11,854 nt of DNA from an uncultured Eubacteriales bacterium (GTDB taxonomy: Bacteria; Bacillota; Clostridia; Oscillospirales; CAG-272). The stretch lies in NCBI GenBank assembly GCA_934500855.1, contig CAKSUH010000022.1, positions 1 to 11,854 on the forward strand. Direction: 5' to 3'. Of the stretch, positions 1-7,289 are shown one piece after another; the stretch's first letter is position 1, and each line of letters opens with the position of its first letter. The notes under the pieces were generated by a model that was not told the origin of the DNA, ran no database searches, and worked only from the letters and a program-made list of their open reading frames with translations. Position numbers and translations under genes: made by a program.

Positions 1-20
1 AGCCCGCAGTTCTGTTTTTC

Positions 21-1268
21 TTATCGGTTATTTCTCGCGTTTTTCATCATCGTGAGGATGTCATCAAACTCGTCATCCTCAACCGCCGCACTCTGTGCGG
101 GCGCGGGCTTACGGGCGGGTGCCTGAGCGGGCGCGGGTCTCTGCTGCGGCGCGGCAGGTCTCTGTCCTGCGGGTGCCGCCGGTCTTTGACCCTGCATGGG
201 TCTCTGCGCGTTTGCCCCCTGTGCGGGTCTCTGCCCTGTGGGCGCCTGCGAACGGAAGGGAGACTCGGGATTCGGCTTCACCTTGTTCACCGTTCTCTGT
301 GCGTCCTCGTCCTTCTTTGCAAAGCCCGTTGCGATGATGGTGATGTGCATCTCATCCTCGAGCGTGGGGTCAAAGGACACGCCCCAGATGATGTTCGCGT
401 CGGGGTTCGCTTCCTTTGCAATCAGCGTGGAGGCATAGTCCACATCCTCCAAGCCGACATCGGGAGAAACCGCCATACTGATCAGAATGCCCTTTGCACC
501 CTTGATGGAGGTTTCAAGCAGCGGGCTGGAGATTGCCTCCATTGCCGCCTGCTCTGCCTTGTCCTTGCCCGTTGCGGAGCCGACGCCCATATGTGCGTAG
601 CCCGCGTTTGCCATGACGCTGGTCACATCGGCAAAGTCGAGGTTGATAAAGCCCGGAACATTGATCAGATCGGAAATGCTCTGCACGCCGTGGCGCAGAA
701 CATCGTCGGCGATTCCGAACGCGTTGGAGAGAGAAATCTTCGCGTTGGAAACCTGCTTCAGGCGCTCGTTCGGAATCACGACAAGCGAATCGACAAACTG
801 CGCCAGCTCGGCGATTCCCGCCTCCGCCTGCGTCATCCGCTTGCTGCCCTCAAAAACAAACGGCTTGGTCACGATTCCGATGGTCAGAATATCCATTTCC
901 CTTGCCACCCGCGCCAGCACGGGAGCCGCGCCGGTTCCGGTTCCGCCGCCCATTCCCGCCGTGATGAAAACCATGTCGGTTCCCTCCAGCAGAGCACGGA
1001 TCTCCTCGATGGACTCCTCCGCCGCGCGCGCGCCGATCGTCGGGTTTGCGCCCGCGCCGAAGCCCTTCGTGATCTTCTCACCGATCACAAGCTGATAGGG
1101 CGCCTCCGATTTGCGGAGCGCCTGACGGTCAGTATTCACGGATATGAAGCTGACACCTTGGATGTTTGCGGAGATCATGCGGTTGACGGCATTGTTCCCG
1201 CCGCCGCCGACACCGATAACCTTGATATTCACACCGCACTCAAGACTATCGTCGTGTTCAAAGGTCAT
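21..1268 (-). CDS. ftsZ: Cell division GTPase FtsZ
   Basis: This tubulin-like GTPase polymerises into the Z ring and places the divisome. It has 415 residues. The GTPase core (about 12-318) shows GGGGNNAVNRM (21-31), the tubulin signature GMGGGTGTGAAP (105-116), the FEGSKR motif and NLDFADV (209-215), the T7 loop that completes GTP hydrolysis between subunits. A Pro/Gln/Ala/Arg-rich linker (about 331-394) carries repeated QRP words. The C-terminal tail EDDEFDDILTMMKNARNNR keeps the acidic-then-hydrophobic-then-basic layout of the usual conserved peptide but lacks its 'IPxFLR' core. The start has GGAGG eight bases upstream. ftsA is not next to it. ftsZ lies 491 bases from ftsQ and probably has its own promoter. 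The core is fully intact, so the identity is certain. Confidence 0.98.
   Translation of the reverse strand: MTFEHDDSLECGVNIKVIGVGGGGNNAVNRMISANIQGVSFISVNTDRQALRKSEAPYQLVIGEKITKGFGAGANPTIGARAAEESIEEIRALLEGTDMVFITAGMGGGTGTGAAPVLARVAREMDILTIGIVTKPFVFEGSKRMTQAEAGIAELAQFVDSLVVIPNERLKQVSNAKISLSNAFGIADDVLRHGVQSISDLINVPGFINLDFADVTSVMANAGYAHMGVGSATGKDKAEQAAMEAISSPLLETSIKGAKGILISMAVSPDVGLEDVDYASTLIAKEANPDANIIWGVSFDPTLEDEMHITIIATGFAKKDEDAQRTVNKVKPNPESPFRSQAPTGQRPAQGANAQRPMQGQRPAAPAGQRPAAPQQRPAPAQAPARKPAPAQSAAVEDDEFDDILTMMKNARNNR
93..248 (-). repeat. QRP-rich low-complexity linker coding region of ftsZ
   Basis: This encodes FtsZ residues 341-392. The word QRP appears five times (about 346, 355, 361, 369 and 376), mostly as GQRPA-like units, then a PAPAQ/ARKPAPAQ stretch. 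It is the disordered C-terminal linker, which varies in length and composition between species. Such short DNA repeats can expand or contract. Confidence 0.7.
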
Positions 1269-1372
1269 GTTTTTTTCCTCCCGGACTTCTGCTTATTCTC
1301 TCCCCTCACTCTCCGAACGGGGAGGTCTTTCGGCTTTTTTCGCATCACGCAGGGTGTTGCTATTCTACTCAT

Positions 1373-1406
1373 ATAATATCTTACTATTTTTTTGCGATTT
1401 TTTCAA
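1373..1406 (-). promoter_or_regulatory. Candidate sigma-A promoter for ftsZ
   Basis: On the minus strand TTGAAA (1406-1401) is followed after exactly 17 bases by TAAGAT (1383-1378). An overlapping TATTAT (1378-1373) is a better -10 by sequence but sits 22 bases from that -35. The region upstream is a run of A-tracts that could act as an UP element. A start near 1365 would leave a leader of about 100 bases before ftsZ. Confidence 0.5.
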
Positions 1407-1597
1407 GTCTTTTTTCAATTTTTTTTTTGAAATTCCCGTTATTTTTTCGTTTTTCTTCCCGGTGCTTCGTTATTCACCGATATTCAGAATCGTTTTCCGT
1501 CAAAACACGAAAAAAGCCATGCAAAAAAGGCAAAAGTCATCCCCTGTTTTTCTGCGCCCGCAACCGAGCCAAAGCCCCCGCTCCGGATTGACAAAAG

Positions 1598-1673
1598 CTT
1601 CCCCACAGAATCCCGCCATTGCAAAAAACGAAACAAATCTTCGCTTTCTAAACGGCGGGATTCTGTGGGGAAG
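1598..1673 (-). repeat. Perfect 20-bp inverted repeat with 36-base loop; possible terminator
   Basis: The arm CTTCCCCACAGAATCCCGCC (1598-1617) is matched exactly in reverse complement at 1654-1673, enclosing 36 bases. Read on the minus strand, the stem is followed at once by CTTTTGTC, a short T-run, so it could end the murE-to-ftsQ transcript. The long loop is unusual for an intrinsic terminator. With short inverted ends and 76 bases in total it could also be a small non-coding repeat or MITE-like element. I see no flanking target duplication. Confidence 0.5.
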
Positions 1674-1694
1674 TTCGGGGAGAGCAGGAGGGGT

Positions 1695-1744
1695 TTGGGG
1701 AGGAAGAGAACCCCATCCGAAAGGGGGGTTCTCTTCCTCCCCAA
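1695..1744. repeat. Perfect 20-bp inverted repeat just after ftsQ
   Basis: The arm TTGGGGAGGAAGAGAACCCC (1695-1714) is matched exactly in reverse complement at 1725-1744, with a 10-base loop. It begins 15 bases after the ftsQ stop. The minus-strand sequence after it (ACCCCTCCTGC) has no T-run, so a canonical intrinsic terminator is not supported. It may still form a 3' end barrier in the ftsQ mRNA. The C/A-rich style matches intergenic repeats I recall from gut Clostridia. Confidence 0.6.
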
Positions 1745-1759
1745 GGTCTTTCCCCTCTC

Positions 1760-2572
1760 TCAATAACTCAACAACAGCTCGGCGGATTGCATCCCGCGGT
1801 AGGTCGTTTTTTTGAGATCGGAAACATCCACGATTGCGTAAGGCGAATCGTTTTCAAACCGTGCTCCGAGAATCTGCTCGGTCATTTCCAGCTTCAGTTC
1901 CACATCCGAAAATTTCCCCAGAACCACCCGGATCCGATCCTCCAGAATGTAGGAAATGTGGTACTTCTCTCTCACATCGATATAGGTCACATGGGACATC
2001 AGCCCCTCGCGCGAAAGCAGGTCAAACAGCTCCTCGATATAGTCGCGCCCGATATCATCCTCGCGAAGCTGTACCCGACTGCCGACCGACAGTTTCACAA
2101 CCGTTGGCAGAACCAAGCGCGGATAAGCCGCATAATCCTCCTGCGAAGCGCTCATGCCGAGGACCGTCAGATCCCGATCCAAAAGGAACCAATAGCCCGC
2201 ATAGGCGATGTATCCGACGCCCTTCTCCGAAACCTCGATTGTGATCTTCGACAGCCCGCGCGTGACGCGGATTTTCTGCATCGTGGGGAATTTTTCCGCG
2301 ATTCTGTCGGCAATCCGCATCTGGTTCACCGCAAAGATCTCGTCCCCGACCGATACCCCCGCCGCCGCAAGAATATCCGCCGTTGAGGTCACGCTGTTCC
2401 CCTTGACCACAATCTCTTTGACCCGCAGGGTCGGGAAGATCAGGAGCATCAGCCCGATCAGCGCGACCGCCGCGCAAAGCAGAATAATTGCCGCCCGTAT
2501 CAGTCCGAGCCGCAAGCGCTGTTTTTTCATCCATTCCGCGTGTCCCGCAGAGATCGGAACCCTCCGCTCCAT
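1760..2572 (-). CDS. ftsQ: Cell division protein FtsQ/DivIB
   Basis: This is a bitopic divisome protein that binds FtsL and DivIC/FtsB and links early and late division proteins. It has 270 residues: a basic cytoplasmic N-terminus (1-22), one membrane helix (about 24-47), a POTRA domain (about 49-117) beginning LRVKEIVVKGNSVTSTADI, and an extracellular FtsQ/DivIB beta domain to the end. The pattern GDEIFAVN in the POTRA domain is typical of Gram-positive DivIB. The gene begins four bases after the murG stop and is the last gene before a 491-base gap. Its C-terminus (AELLLSY) is short and lacks the long tail of some DivIB proteins. The call rests on architecture and position more than on catalytic residues, since the family has none. 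Confidence 0.9.
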   Translation of the reverse strand: MERRVPISAGHAEWMKKQRLRLGLIRAAIILLCAAVALIGLMLLIFPTLRVKEIVVKGNSVTSTADILAAAGVSVGDEIFAVNQMRIADRIAEKFPTMQKIRVTRGLSKITIEVSEKGVGYIAYAGYWFLLDRDLTVLGMSASQEDYAAYPRLVLPTVVKLSVGSRVQLREDDIGRDYIEELFDLLSREGLMSHVTYIDVREKYHISYILEDRIRVVLGKFSDVELKLEMTEQILGARFENDSPYAIVDVSDLKKTTYRGMQSAELLLSY

Positions 2573-2576
2573 TTCC

Positions 2577-3740
2577 TCATCCCCTTCTTCGTTTTCCTTC
2601 GGTTTCAGCTTCCCTTTTTTCGGTCAGCTCCAGAATATCCTCCCAGATGCACCTGCCCGCATCGGACCCCGCAAAGGACCCCGCCGCATGCGACATCGCA
2701 AGAAGCCGCGCGTCATCGCCGAGAAGCGCCTCCAGTTCGGCAGTCAGCCGACCGTTCTCCAATTCCTTTTCCTCAACCAATACCGCCGCACCCGCATCCG
2801 CAAAGGTCTTGGCGTTGAGGTACTGGTGATTGTCCGCCACATGAGGCGACGGGATCAGAACCGACGGCAGGGACATCCGCCCCAGTTCCGAGAGCGTCAT
2901 TGCTCCCGCCCGCGTTACCGCCACATCAGCCGCCGACATCCACAGCGGCATATCGTAAATATAATCAAACAGCGTACAGTTGGAAACCGCGTCCAACCCT
3001 GCCGCGCGCCAGACCTCGCTAAGCGCCGCATAGTCCCGCTTGCCGCTTGCAAGGCAGAAGCGGACATTCCCCCGCTTCGGTGCAAGCACGCGCATCGCCT
3101 CGATGACCGCACGGTTGAGCGGCTCCGCGCCGAGACTGCCGCCAAAGCAGAGAACCAGTTTTTCAGATGAGTCCAATCCGAGTTTTTCCTTCGCCGCATC
3201 GCGCGGAATCGTGCCGAACCCGCCGCGCAGAGGATTTCCCACGCGTTTCACACGGTCACCGCATCCCAGAAGCCCCGCAGTCCCTTCAAAGTTCGTCCAG
3301 ATTCGGTCCACCCTTTTCTGCAGCTTCCGCACCGCAAGCCCCGGGAGCGCGTTGGACTCGTGCAGAGCGGTCGGAATTCCCCGCCGCGCCGCCGCCGCCA
3401 TAATGGGCCAGCAGGCATAACCGCCCGTTCCGATTACGATGTCGGGGCGGAATCCGTCGAGGATCGCGAGGGTTGGACGGGCATAGGGCGACCACGCCGC
3501 AATCCAGAGCGCCTGCGCATTGGAAAGCATTGCCGAGGGACTGACTGAGCGTCGGATCCCCTTGGAACGCACATAATACAGTCTGTAGCCCTCACGCGGG
3601 ACCAAATCGTCCTCCTTGCCGCCGTGAATTCCGACGAAGGCGATCTCCGCCCCAGGAGAATTCCGACGGATCAGCTCGGCGATGGCAAGCGCGGGATTGA
3701 TGTGTCCCGCGGTCCCGCCGCCGGTCAGTAACACTCTCAT
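2577..3740 (-). CDS. murG: Lipid II synthase MurG (GlcNAc transferase)
   Basis: MurG adds GlcNAc from UDP-GlcNAc to lipid I on the inner face of the membrane, forming lipid II. It has 387 residues, slightly longer than the usual 350-370, with a basic Lys/Arg-rich tail (KREAETEGKRRRG). Motifs: GGGTAGHINPALA (7-19) in the N-terminal Rossmann domain, GTGGYACWP (104-112) where many relatives have GGYVSGP, HESNALPG (127-134) for the more common HEQN.VPG, GGSLGA (200-205), and the UDP-GlcNAc site RAGAMTLSEL (277-286) with PSPHVADNHQ (297-306). The ATG at 3740 has GGAGG six bases upstream, overlapping the ftsW stop. ftsQ starts four bases after the MurG stop, which suggests coupled translation. Confidence 0.96.
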   Translation of the reverse strand: MRVLLTGGGTAGHINPALAIAELIRRNSPGAEIAFVGIHGGKEDDLVPREGYRLYYVRSKGIRRSVSPSAMLSNAQALWIAAWSPYARPTLAILDGFRPDIVIGTGGYACWPIMAAAARRGIPTALHESNALPGLAVRKLQKRVDRIWTNFEGTAGLLGCGDRVKRVGNPLRGGFGTIPRDAAKEKLGLDSSEKLVLCFGGSLGAEPLNRAVIEAMRVLAPKRGNVRFCLASGKRDYAALSEVWRAAGLDAVSNCTLFDYIYDMPLWMSAADVAVTRAGAMTLSELGRMSLPSVLIPSPHVADNHQYLNAKTFADAGAAVLVEEKELENGRLTAELEALLGDDARLLAMSHAAGSFAGSDAGRCIWEDILELTEKREAETEGKRRRG

Positions 3741-3751
3741 ATGCCGCCTCC

Positions 3752-4954
3752 TCAGATCTTACGATGCGTTGCGTAGCGCGAGATCGACAGAATGATTGCG
3801 ACCTCGATCATTTGCAGGACCAGCGAGGTCCCGCCGTAGCTGAAGAACGGCAGAGAAATTCCCGTGTTCGGCATGGAATTGGTCACAACCGCGATATTCA
3901 GCGCCACCTGCAAGCCCACCTTGAAGGTCAGCCCGTAAACCACAAGCGCGGAAAAGGCATCGGTGGTGTGCCTTGCGATGTAAAAGCCGCGCCAGACGAA
4001 CATCACGAACAGCGCGATGACAAAAAACGCGCCGAAAAAGCCGAGTTCTTCACAGACGATGGTGAAAATAAAGTCGTTCTGCGGCTGAGAAACATAACCG
4101 AATTTCTGCTGGCTGTTTCCGAGCCCCGTTCCGAACAGTCCGCCCGAGCCGATTGCCATCAGTCCCTGAAGCGTCTGCCACGCCGCGCCGAGCGGGTCTG
4201 CCTGATCGATGTGAAGCCATGTGTTCACACGCGTCTGCGCATAGGACGAAACCAGAACCAGCACACAGCCCGCCGCAATGACCGCGCCGCCGATTGCTGC
4301 GATCCATTTCACTTTTGTTCCGCCGAGAAACATGACCGAAATGCCCAGCATTCCGACAATCATCAGACCGGAAATGTGGTGCTCCAGCGCAATCAGTCCG
4401 GCAACAACGGCAATCATCAGACCTGGATACATCACGCCGTAGAGGAAACTCCCGCCGAAGCGGTATTCCGAGCGTACCCTGTCGCGATGGTCCGTCATGT
4501 ATTTTGCAAGGATCATCACCAACGCCAGCTTGGCAATCTCGGAAGGCTGAAGCGTGATGAAGCCGAAATTGAGCCACCGTTTGGCACCGCTTCCGAGGTC
4601 GTCACCGATCACAAGCACCGCCAGAAGCAGCAGAATCGAAATTGCAAACAGAATCACCGCAAAGTCCTGCCAGAACACGGGCGTGCAGAAGCGGATGATC
4701 AGGAACATGGCGCCCGCGCCGATGAGCGCGAAAATAAGATGTCTTACGATGAAGTAGGTACTGTCATGATGGTACTGCTCCGCATAAACCGCCGACGCGC
4801 TGTAAACCATCACGCATCCGAACAGAACCAGAATCACGGTCAGAAGCAGCATCGGGATGTCGGGACTTCCCTTTACAGAGAGAGGCGCATCCTCCTCTCC
4901 GCCGCTTTCAACGGGCAGAGAGGTTCGGACCGCCATCCGTTTTTCTTCATTCAT
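3752..4954 (-). CDS. ftsW: Lipid II polymerase of the FtsW/RodA/SpoVE (SEDS) family
   Basis: This membrane glycosyltransferase polymerises lipid II into glycan strands and works with a class B PBP. From ATG 4954 it has 400 residues: a polar cytoplasmic N-terminus of about 30, then roughly ten membrane helices. Family signatures seen are KRWLNFGFITLQPSEIAK (125-142), LEHHISGLMIV in place of the common 'EPDLGT' motif, GLMAIGSGGLFGTGLGNS (264-281), QPQNDFIF (291-298), whose Asp294 matches the catalytic Asp of SEDS enzymes, and SMPNTGISLPFFSYGGTS (361-378). Position between mraY and murG in a dcw cluster makes FtsW or its sporulation relative SpoVE far more likely than RodA; the two cannot be separated by sequence here. 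The stop codon is followed closely by murG (11-base gap). The gene looks intact. Confidence 0.93.
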   Translation of the reverse strand: MNEEKRMAVRTSLPVESGGEEDAPLSVKGSPDIPMLLLTVILVLFGCVMVYSASAVYAEQYHHDSTYFIVRHLIFALIGAGAMFLIIRFCTPVFWQDFAVILFAISILLLLAVLVIGDDLGSGAKRWLNFGFITLQPSEIAKLALVMILAKYMTDHRDRVRSEYRFGGSFLYGVMYPGLMIAVVAGLIALEHHISGLMIVGMLGISVMFLGGTKVKWIAAIGGAVIAAGCVLVLVSSYAQTRVNTWLHIDQADPLGAAWQTLQGLMAIGSGGLFGTGLGNSQQKFGYVSQPQNDFIFTIVCEELGFFGAFFVIALFVMFVWRGFYIARHTTDAFSALVVYGLTFKVGLQVALNIAVVTNSMPNTGISLPFFSYGGTSLVLQMIEVAIILSISRYATHRKI

Positions 4955-4965
4955 AAATCGGCATA

Positions 4966-4974
4966 CCCCCTCCC
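4966..4974 (-). promoter_or_regulatory. Ribosome binding site that decides the ftsW start
   Basis: GGGAGGGGG lies eleven bases upstream of ATG 4954, in the short gap after the mraY stop. It favours this ATG over the TTG at 5002, which overlaps the end of mraY and has no visible ribosome binding site. Confidence 0.55.
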
Positions 4975-4983
4975 GCACAAGGT

Positions 4984-5979
4984 TCAGTGCAGGGCAAACC
5001 AAGCGAGCACGCAGAACAGAGCCTCAACCAGCGAAAAGGTCAGCACAATGCGGTTTTCGCTCCAGCCGCACTGCTCGAAATGATGATGGATCGGAGCCAT
5101 TCTGAAAAGCCGCTTGCCGTGCGTCAGGCGGAAATAGACCACCTGCAACAGACTGGAAAGCATTTCGAGAATATACACCGCCGCAACGATCAGTCCGACA
5201 ATCGGCTCGCGCATCATGAAGGCACAGCCGATGACAAGCGACCCGAGGAAAAGCGATCCCGTGTCCCCCATAAAGACCTTTGCGGGGTGGAAGTTGTAAA
5301 CCAGAAAACCGAGCGTTGCGCCCAGAAGGATTGCCGACACCGCGCCGAGCTGTTCGTCCCGCATGGAGAACGCGCAAACGGCAAGAAACGCGCCGATGAC
5401 GAAGGTCACACCCGAGGCAAGACCGTCCACACCGTCGGTGATGTTGCCGCCGTTGGTCACGCCTGCAAGGATGATGACCGCGATGGGATAGAAGCCCCAA
5501 CCGAGTTCCAGCGTGTTGTCGGTAAACGGCAGATTCACCGCCGTGGAAAGATTGCCGGTATAGGACATGACCACGACATACGCGGTCGCAAGCGCAAGCT
5601 GAAGGAAGAGCTTCTGCTTCCATGTCAGCCCCTCGTTCTGCTTCTTGACCAGCTTGCAGTAATCGTCAACAAATCCGATGGCACCGTTTCCGACCGCAAG
5701 TCCCAGCGTCAGCGCCAGCGGAATATACTCCGCCCCGCGCCCCTGTACTCCGCGCACGACGAAAAAGACTGCCATAACGACCAGAGCGGCAAGGATAAAG
5801 CCCAGTCCGCCCATGATGGGAGTCCCCTCTTTTGATTTATGCCAGCGGGGTCCGATGTCGAGGATCTTCTGCCCCAGTTTGTGGCTGCGCAGAATCGGAA
5901 TGAGAATCCGTTCCGCCGCCACGGTCAGGGCAAATACCGCCGCCGCGCCGATTGCGAATGTGATGCTGAAATCTTTCAT
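4984..5979 (-). CDS. mraY: Phospho-MurNAc-pentapeptide transferase MraY
   Basis: This integral membrane enzyme transfers phospho-MurNAc-pentapeptide to undecaprenyl phosphate, making lipid I. It has 331 residues, usual for the family, and about ten hydrophobic segments. Conserved motifs are GTPIMGG (52-58), the Mg-binding/catalytic FVDDYCK (103-109, Asp105 and Asp106), NITDGVDGL (179-187), the FMGDTGS loop (236-242) with its catalytic Asp, and HHHFE (298-302). The ATG at 5979 has GGAG eleven bases upstream, and the N-terminus begins directly with a membrane helix, so the start is sound even though the murF frame overlaps it by 143 bases. In Bacillus subtilis murD follows mraY; here ftsW follows after 29 bases and murD is not present. 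Confidence 0.97.
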   Translation of the reverse strand: MKDFSITFAIGAAAVFALTVAAERILIPILRSHKLGQKILDIGPRWHKSKEGTPIMGGLGFILAALVVMAVFFVVRGVQGRGAEYIPLALTLGLAVGNGAIGFVDDYCKLVKKQNEGLTWKQKLFLQLALATAYVVVMSYTGNLSTAVNLPFTDNTLELGWGFYPIAVIILAGVTNGGNITDGVDGLASGVTFVIGAFLAVCAFSMRDEQLGAVSAILLGATLGFLVYNFHPAKVFMGDTGSLFLGSLVIGCAFMMREPIVGLIVAAVYILEMLSSLLQVVYFRLTHGKRLFRMAPIHHHFEQCGWSENRIVLTFSLVEALFCVLAWFALH

Positions 5980-7279
5980 GTCTCGTCTTACTCCGGTTGC
6001 TTATCGCCTCGGGGTCCAGTCCCATCTGGCGGGCTCCCGCCGCGATCTGCAGGCTCATGGGTCCCACGGTAATGAGCTGTTCCACGCCGAGGTAGGCAAG
6101 ATGCGCGCCGACCCTGCGATGAAGCGCGGGACTTTGCCCGCCAAGCTCCAGCATATCTCCCAGCACCGCCACGCTTCTCCTGCCCGTCTGCCGGCAGAAA
6201 TCCTGCAGGACCTCAACCGAGGCGGTCATGGATTCGGGAGACGCGTTGTAGCAGTCCTCAATCAGCGTCAGCGTTCCGAGATCGGTCATTCTCTGCCGCA
6301 GACCCTCGGGCACGAAGCACTCCAGCCCGCGGCGGATCTCATCCGGTTTCATCCCGCTCATCATGCCGATTGCAAAGGCAAAAAGCGCCGCATAAACATT
6401 GTGCTTGCCCATGACATTCACGCACAGATCGCGCTCCTCACCGCCGTCCCACGAGAGGTCGAACAGCGTGCGCGATTCCTCCACGCGGATATTCCGCGCT
6501 CTGAAATCGGCTTTCGCGTTTTCCAGAGAGACATAAACGGTGCGGTACCCTGTTCCGCCGATGCCGCGCAGAAGCGGCTCGTCGCCGTTGAGCAGAAGCG
6601 TTCCGCCCGTGCGCAGTCCGCACAGGACCTCCAGCTTTGCCCGACAGATATTTTCCCGCGAACCGAGCGCTTCCATGTGCGCCGTGCCGATGTTGGTAAT
6701 AATTGCGAAATCGGGTTCCGCCGCAACCGACAGCCGCTCGACCTCGCCGAACGCGCTCATCCCCATTTCCAGCACCGCCCACGCGGTGTCTGCGGGAATT
6801 TCGCTGACAGACAGCGGCATTCCGACCAGACTGTTATGGTTTCCGGGAGTCCGATAGGTCTTGTGCTTTTGGGAAAGCACCGACCAGAGCATATCCTTTG
6901 TTGTGGTTTTTCCGACGCTGCCCGTAACGGCAACCGTATGGCAGGTCAGCGCGTGGCGGCAGGCGTTTGCGAAATAGGAAAGCGCCAGTTCGGTATTGTT
7001 GACCACCACGGCTGCGGCTCCCGCCTGCTCGATTGCGTCACAGCTGTGTTCGCAGAGGATACAGCGGCATCCGTTTTCGATGGCTTTCGCAATATAATTG
7101 TGTCCGTCCTCGCGTTCTCCGCGCAGAGCCGTAAAAACAGTCTCCGCATCGGCTTCTCCGGAGTCGGTGCAGATCGAACGGACGCGCAGCTCCGCGCCTC
7201 TGCCGTCCCGCAGGGTTCCGCCGCACATTTCCGCAAAGGTTCCGGCGCTGATTGCGCCCATACTGAATCGGATTTTCAC
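5837..7279 (-). CDS. murF: UDP-MurNAc-pentapeptide synthetase MurF, C-terminus lost or frameshifted
   Basis: MurF adds D-Ala-D-Ala to the UDP-MurNAc-tripeptide in the cytoplasm. Residues 1-427 (from GTG 7279) read as ordinary MurF: N-terminal domain with the early CTDS and AETVFTALRG motifs; ATP loop VTGSVGKTTTKD (118-129); TPGNHNS (144-150); EMGMSAFGEV (171-180); ITNIGTAHMEALGS (194-207); and C-terminal-domain motifs EDCYNASPESM (341-351) and LGDMLELG (373-380). After DPEAIS (ending at 5999) similarity stops. The last strand and helix, normally carrying a K-G/A-S-R motif over about 40-50 residues, are absent. The frame instead continues for 53 Arg/Gly/His-rich residues, about 47 of them out of frame over the start of mraY. 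A TAA in another frame at 5988-5990, joined to the GGAG before mraY, looks like the remains of the true gene end. I infer a deletion plus frame change, either real or an assembly error. The catalytic motifs are intact, but function is doubtful if the sequence is correct. Confidence 0.85.
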   Translation of the reverse strand: MKIRFSMGAISAGTFAEMCGGTLRDGRGAELRVRSICTDSGEADAETVFTALRGEREDGHNYIAKAIENGCRCILCEHSCDAIEQAGAAAVVVNNTELALSYFANACRHALTCHTVAVTGSVGKTTTKDMLWSVLSQKHKTYRTPGNHNSLVGMPLSVSEIPADTAWAVLEMGMSAFGEVERLSVAAEPDFAIITNIGTAHMEALGSRENICRAKLEVLCGLRTGGTLLLNGDEPLLRGIGGTGYRTVYVSLENAKADFRARNIRVEESRTLFDLSWDGGEERDLCVNVMGKHNVYAALFAFAIGMMSGMKPDEIRRGLECFVPEGLRQRMTDLGTLTLIEDCYNASPESMTASVEVLQDFCRQTGRRSVAVLGDMLELGGQSPALHRRVGAHLAYLGVEQLITVGPMSLQIAAGARQMGLDPEAISNRSKTRHERFQHHIRNRRGGGICPDRGGGTDSHSDSAQPQTGAEDPRHRTPLA

Positions 7280-7289
7280 TGTCTCAAAG

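Larger units (their letters stand above)
1269..1759 (-). other. ftsQ-ftsZ intergenic region (491 bases)
   Basis: No convincing gene lies here on either strand. From ftsQ towards ftsZ it holds two long perfect hairpins (1695-1744, 1598-1673), a featureless stretch (about 1460-1597), an AT-rich block with spaced A-tracts (1387-1454), a candidate promoter (1378-1406) and a leader of roughly 100 bases. The leader contains a weak CTCCCC/GGGGAG hairpin (1300-1305 with 1319-1324). A strong GGAGG (1277-1281) lies eight bases before the ftsZ ATG. The layout suggests that ftsZ is transcribed on its own as well as, or instead of, by readthrough. Confidence 0.6.

Noticed and set aside
186..1376. Open plus-strand frame of 396 codons opposite ftsZ
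   Set aside because: It is antisense to the intact ftsZ and extends into its promoter region. No motif is recognisable.
1595..1750. Inverted repeats read as a CRISPR array or mobile element
   Set aside because: The two stems differ in sequence, there are no regularly spaced direct repeats, and no transposase or target duplication is visible.
1484..1763. Overlapping minus-strand frames of 86-87 codons in the ftsQ-ftsZ gap
   Set aside because: They cover the two inverted repeats and a purine-rich stretch. Composition is repeat-driven (Pro/Leu-rich), and neither has a convincing ribosome binding site or family signature.
3764..5083. Open plus-strand frame of 439 codons opposite ftsW
   Set aside because: It encodes an extremely His/Arg/Gln/Asn-rich sequence, the antisense image of hydrophobic membrane-helix codons. 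It is not a real protein.
5837..5998. MurF C-terminal tail as a genuine new domain or programmed frameshift
   Set aside because: The tail is simply mraY read in the wrong frame, with antisense-like composition. A -1 shift near 6000 would reach a stop within a few codons and could not restore the missing MurF end.
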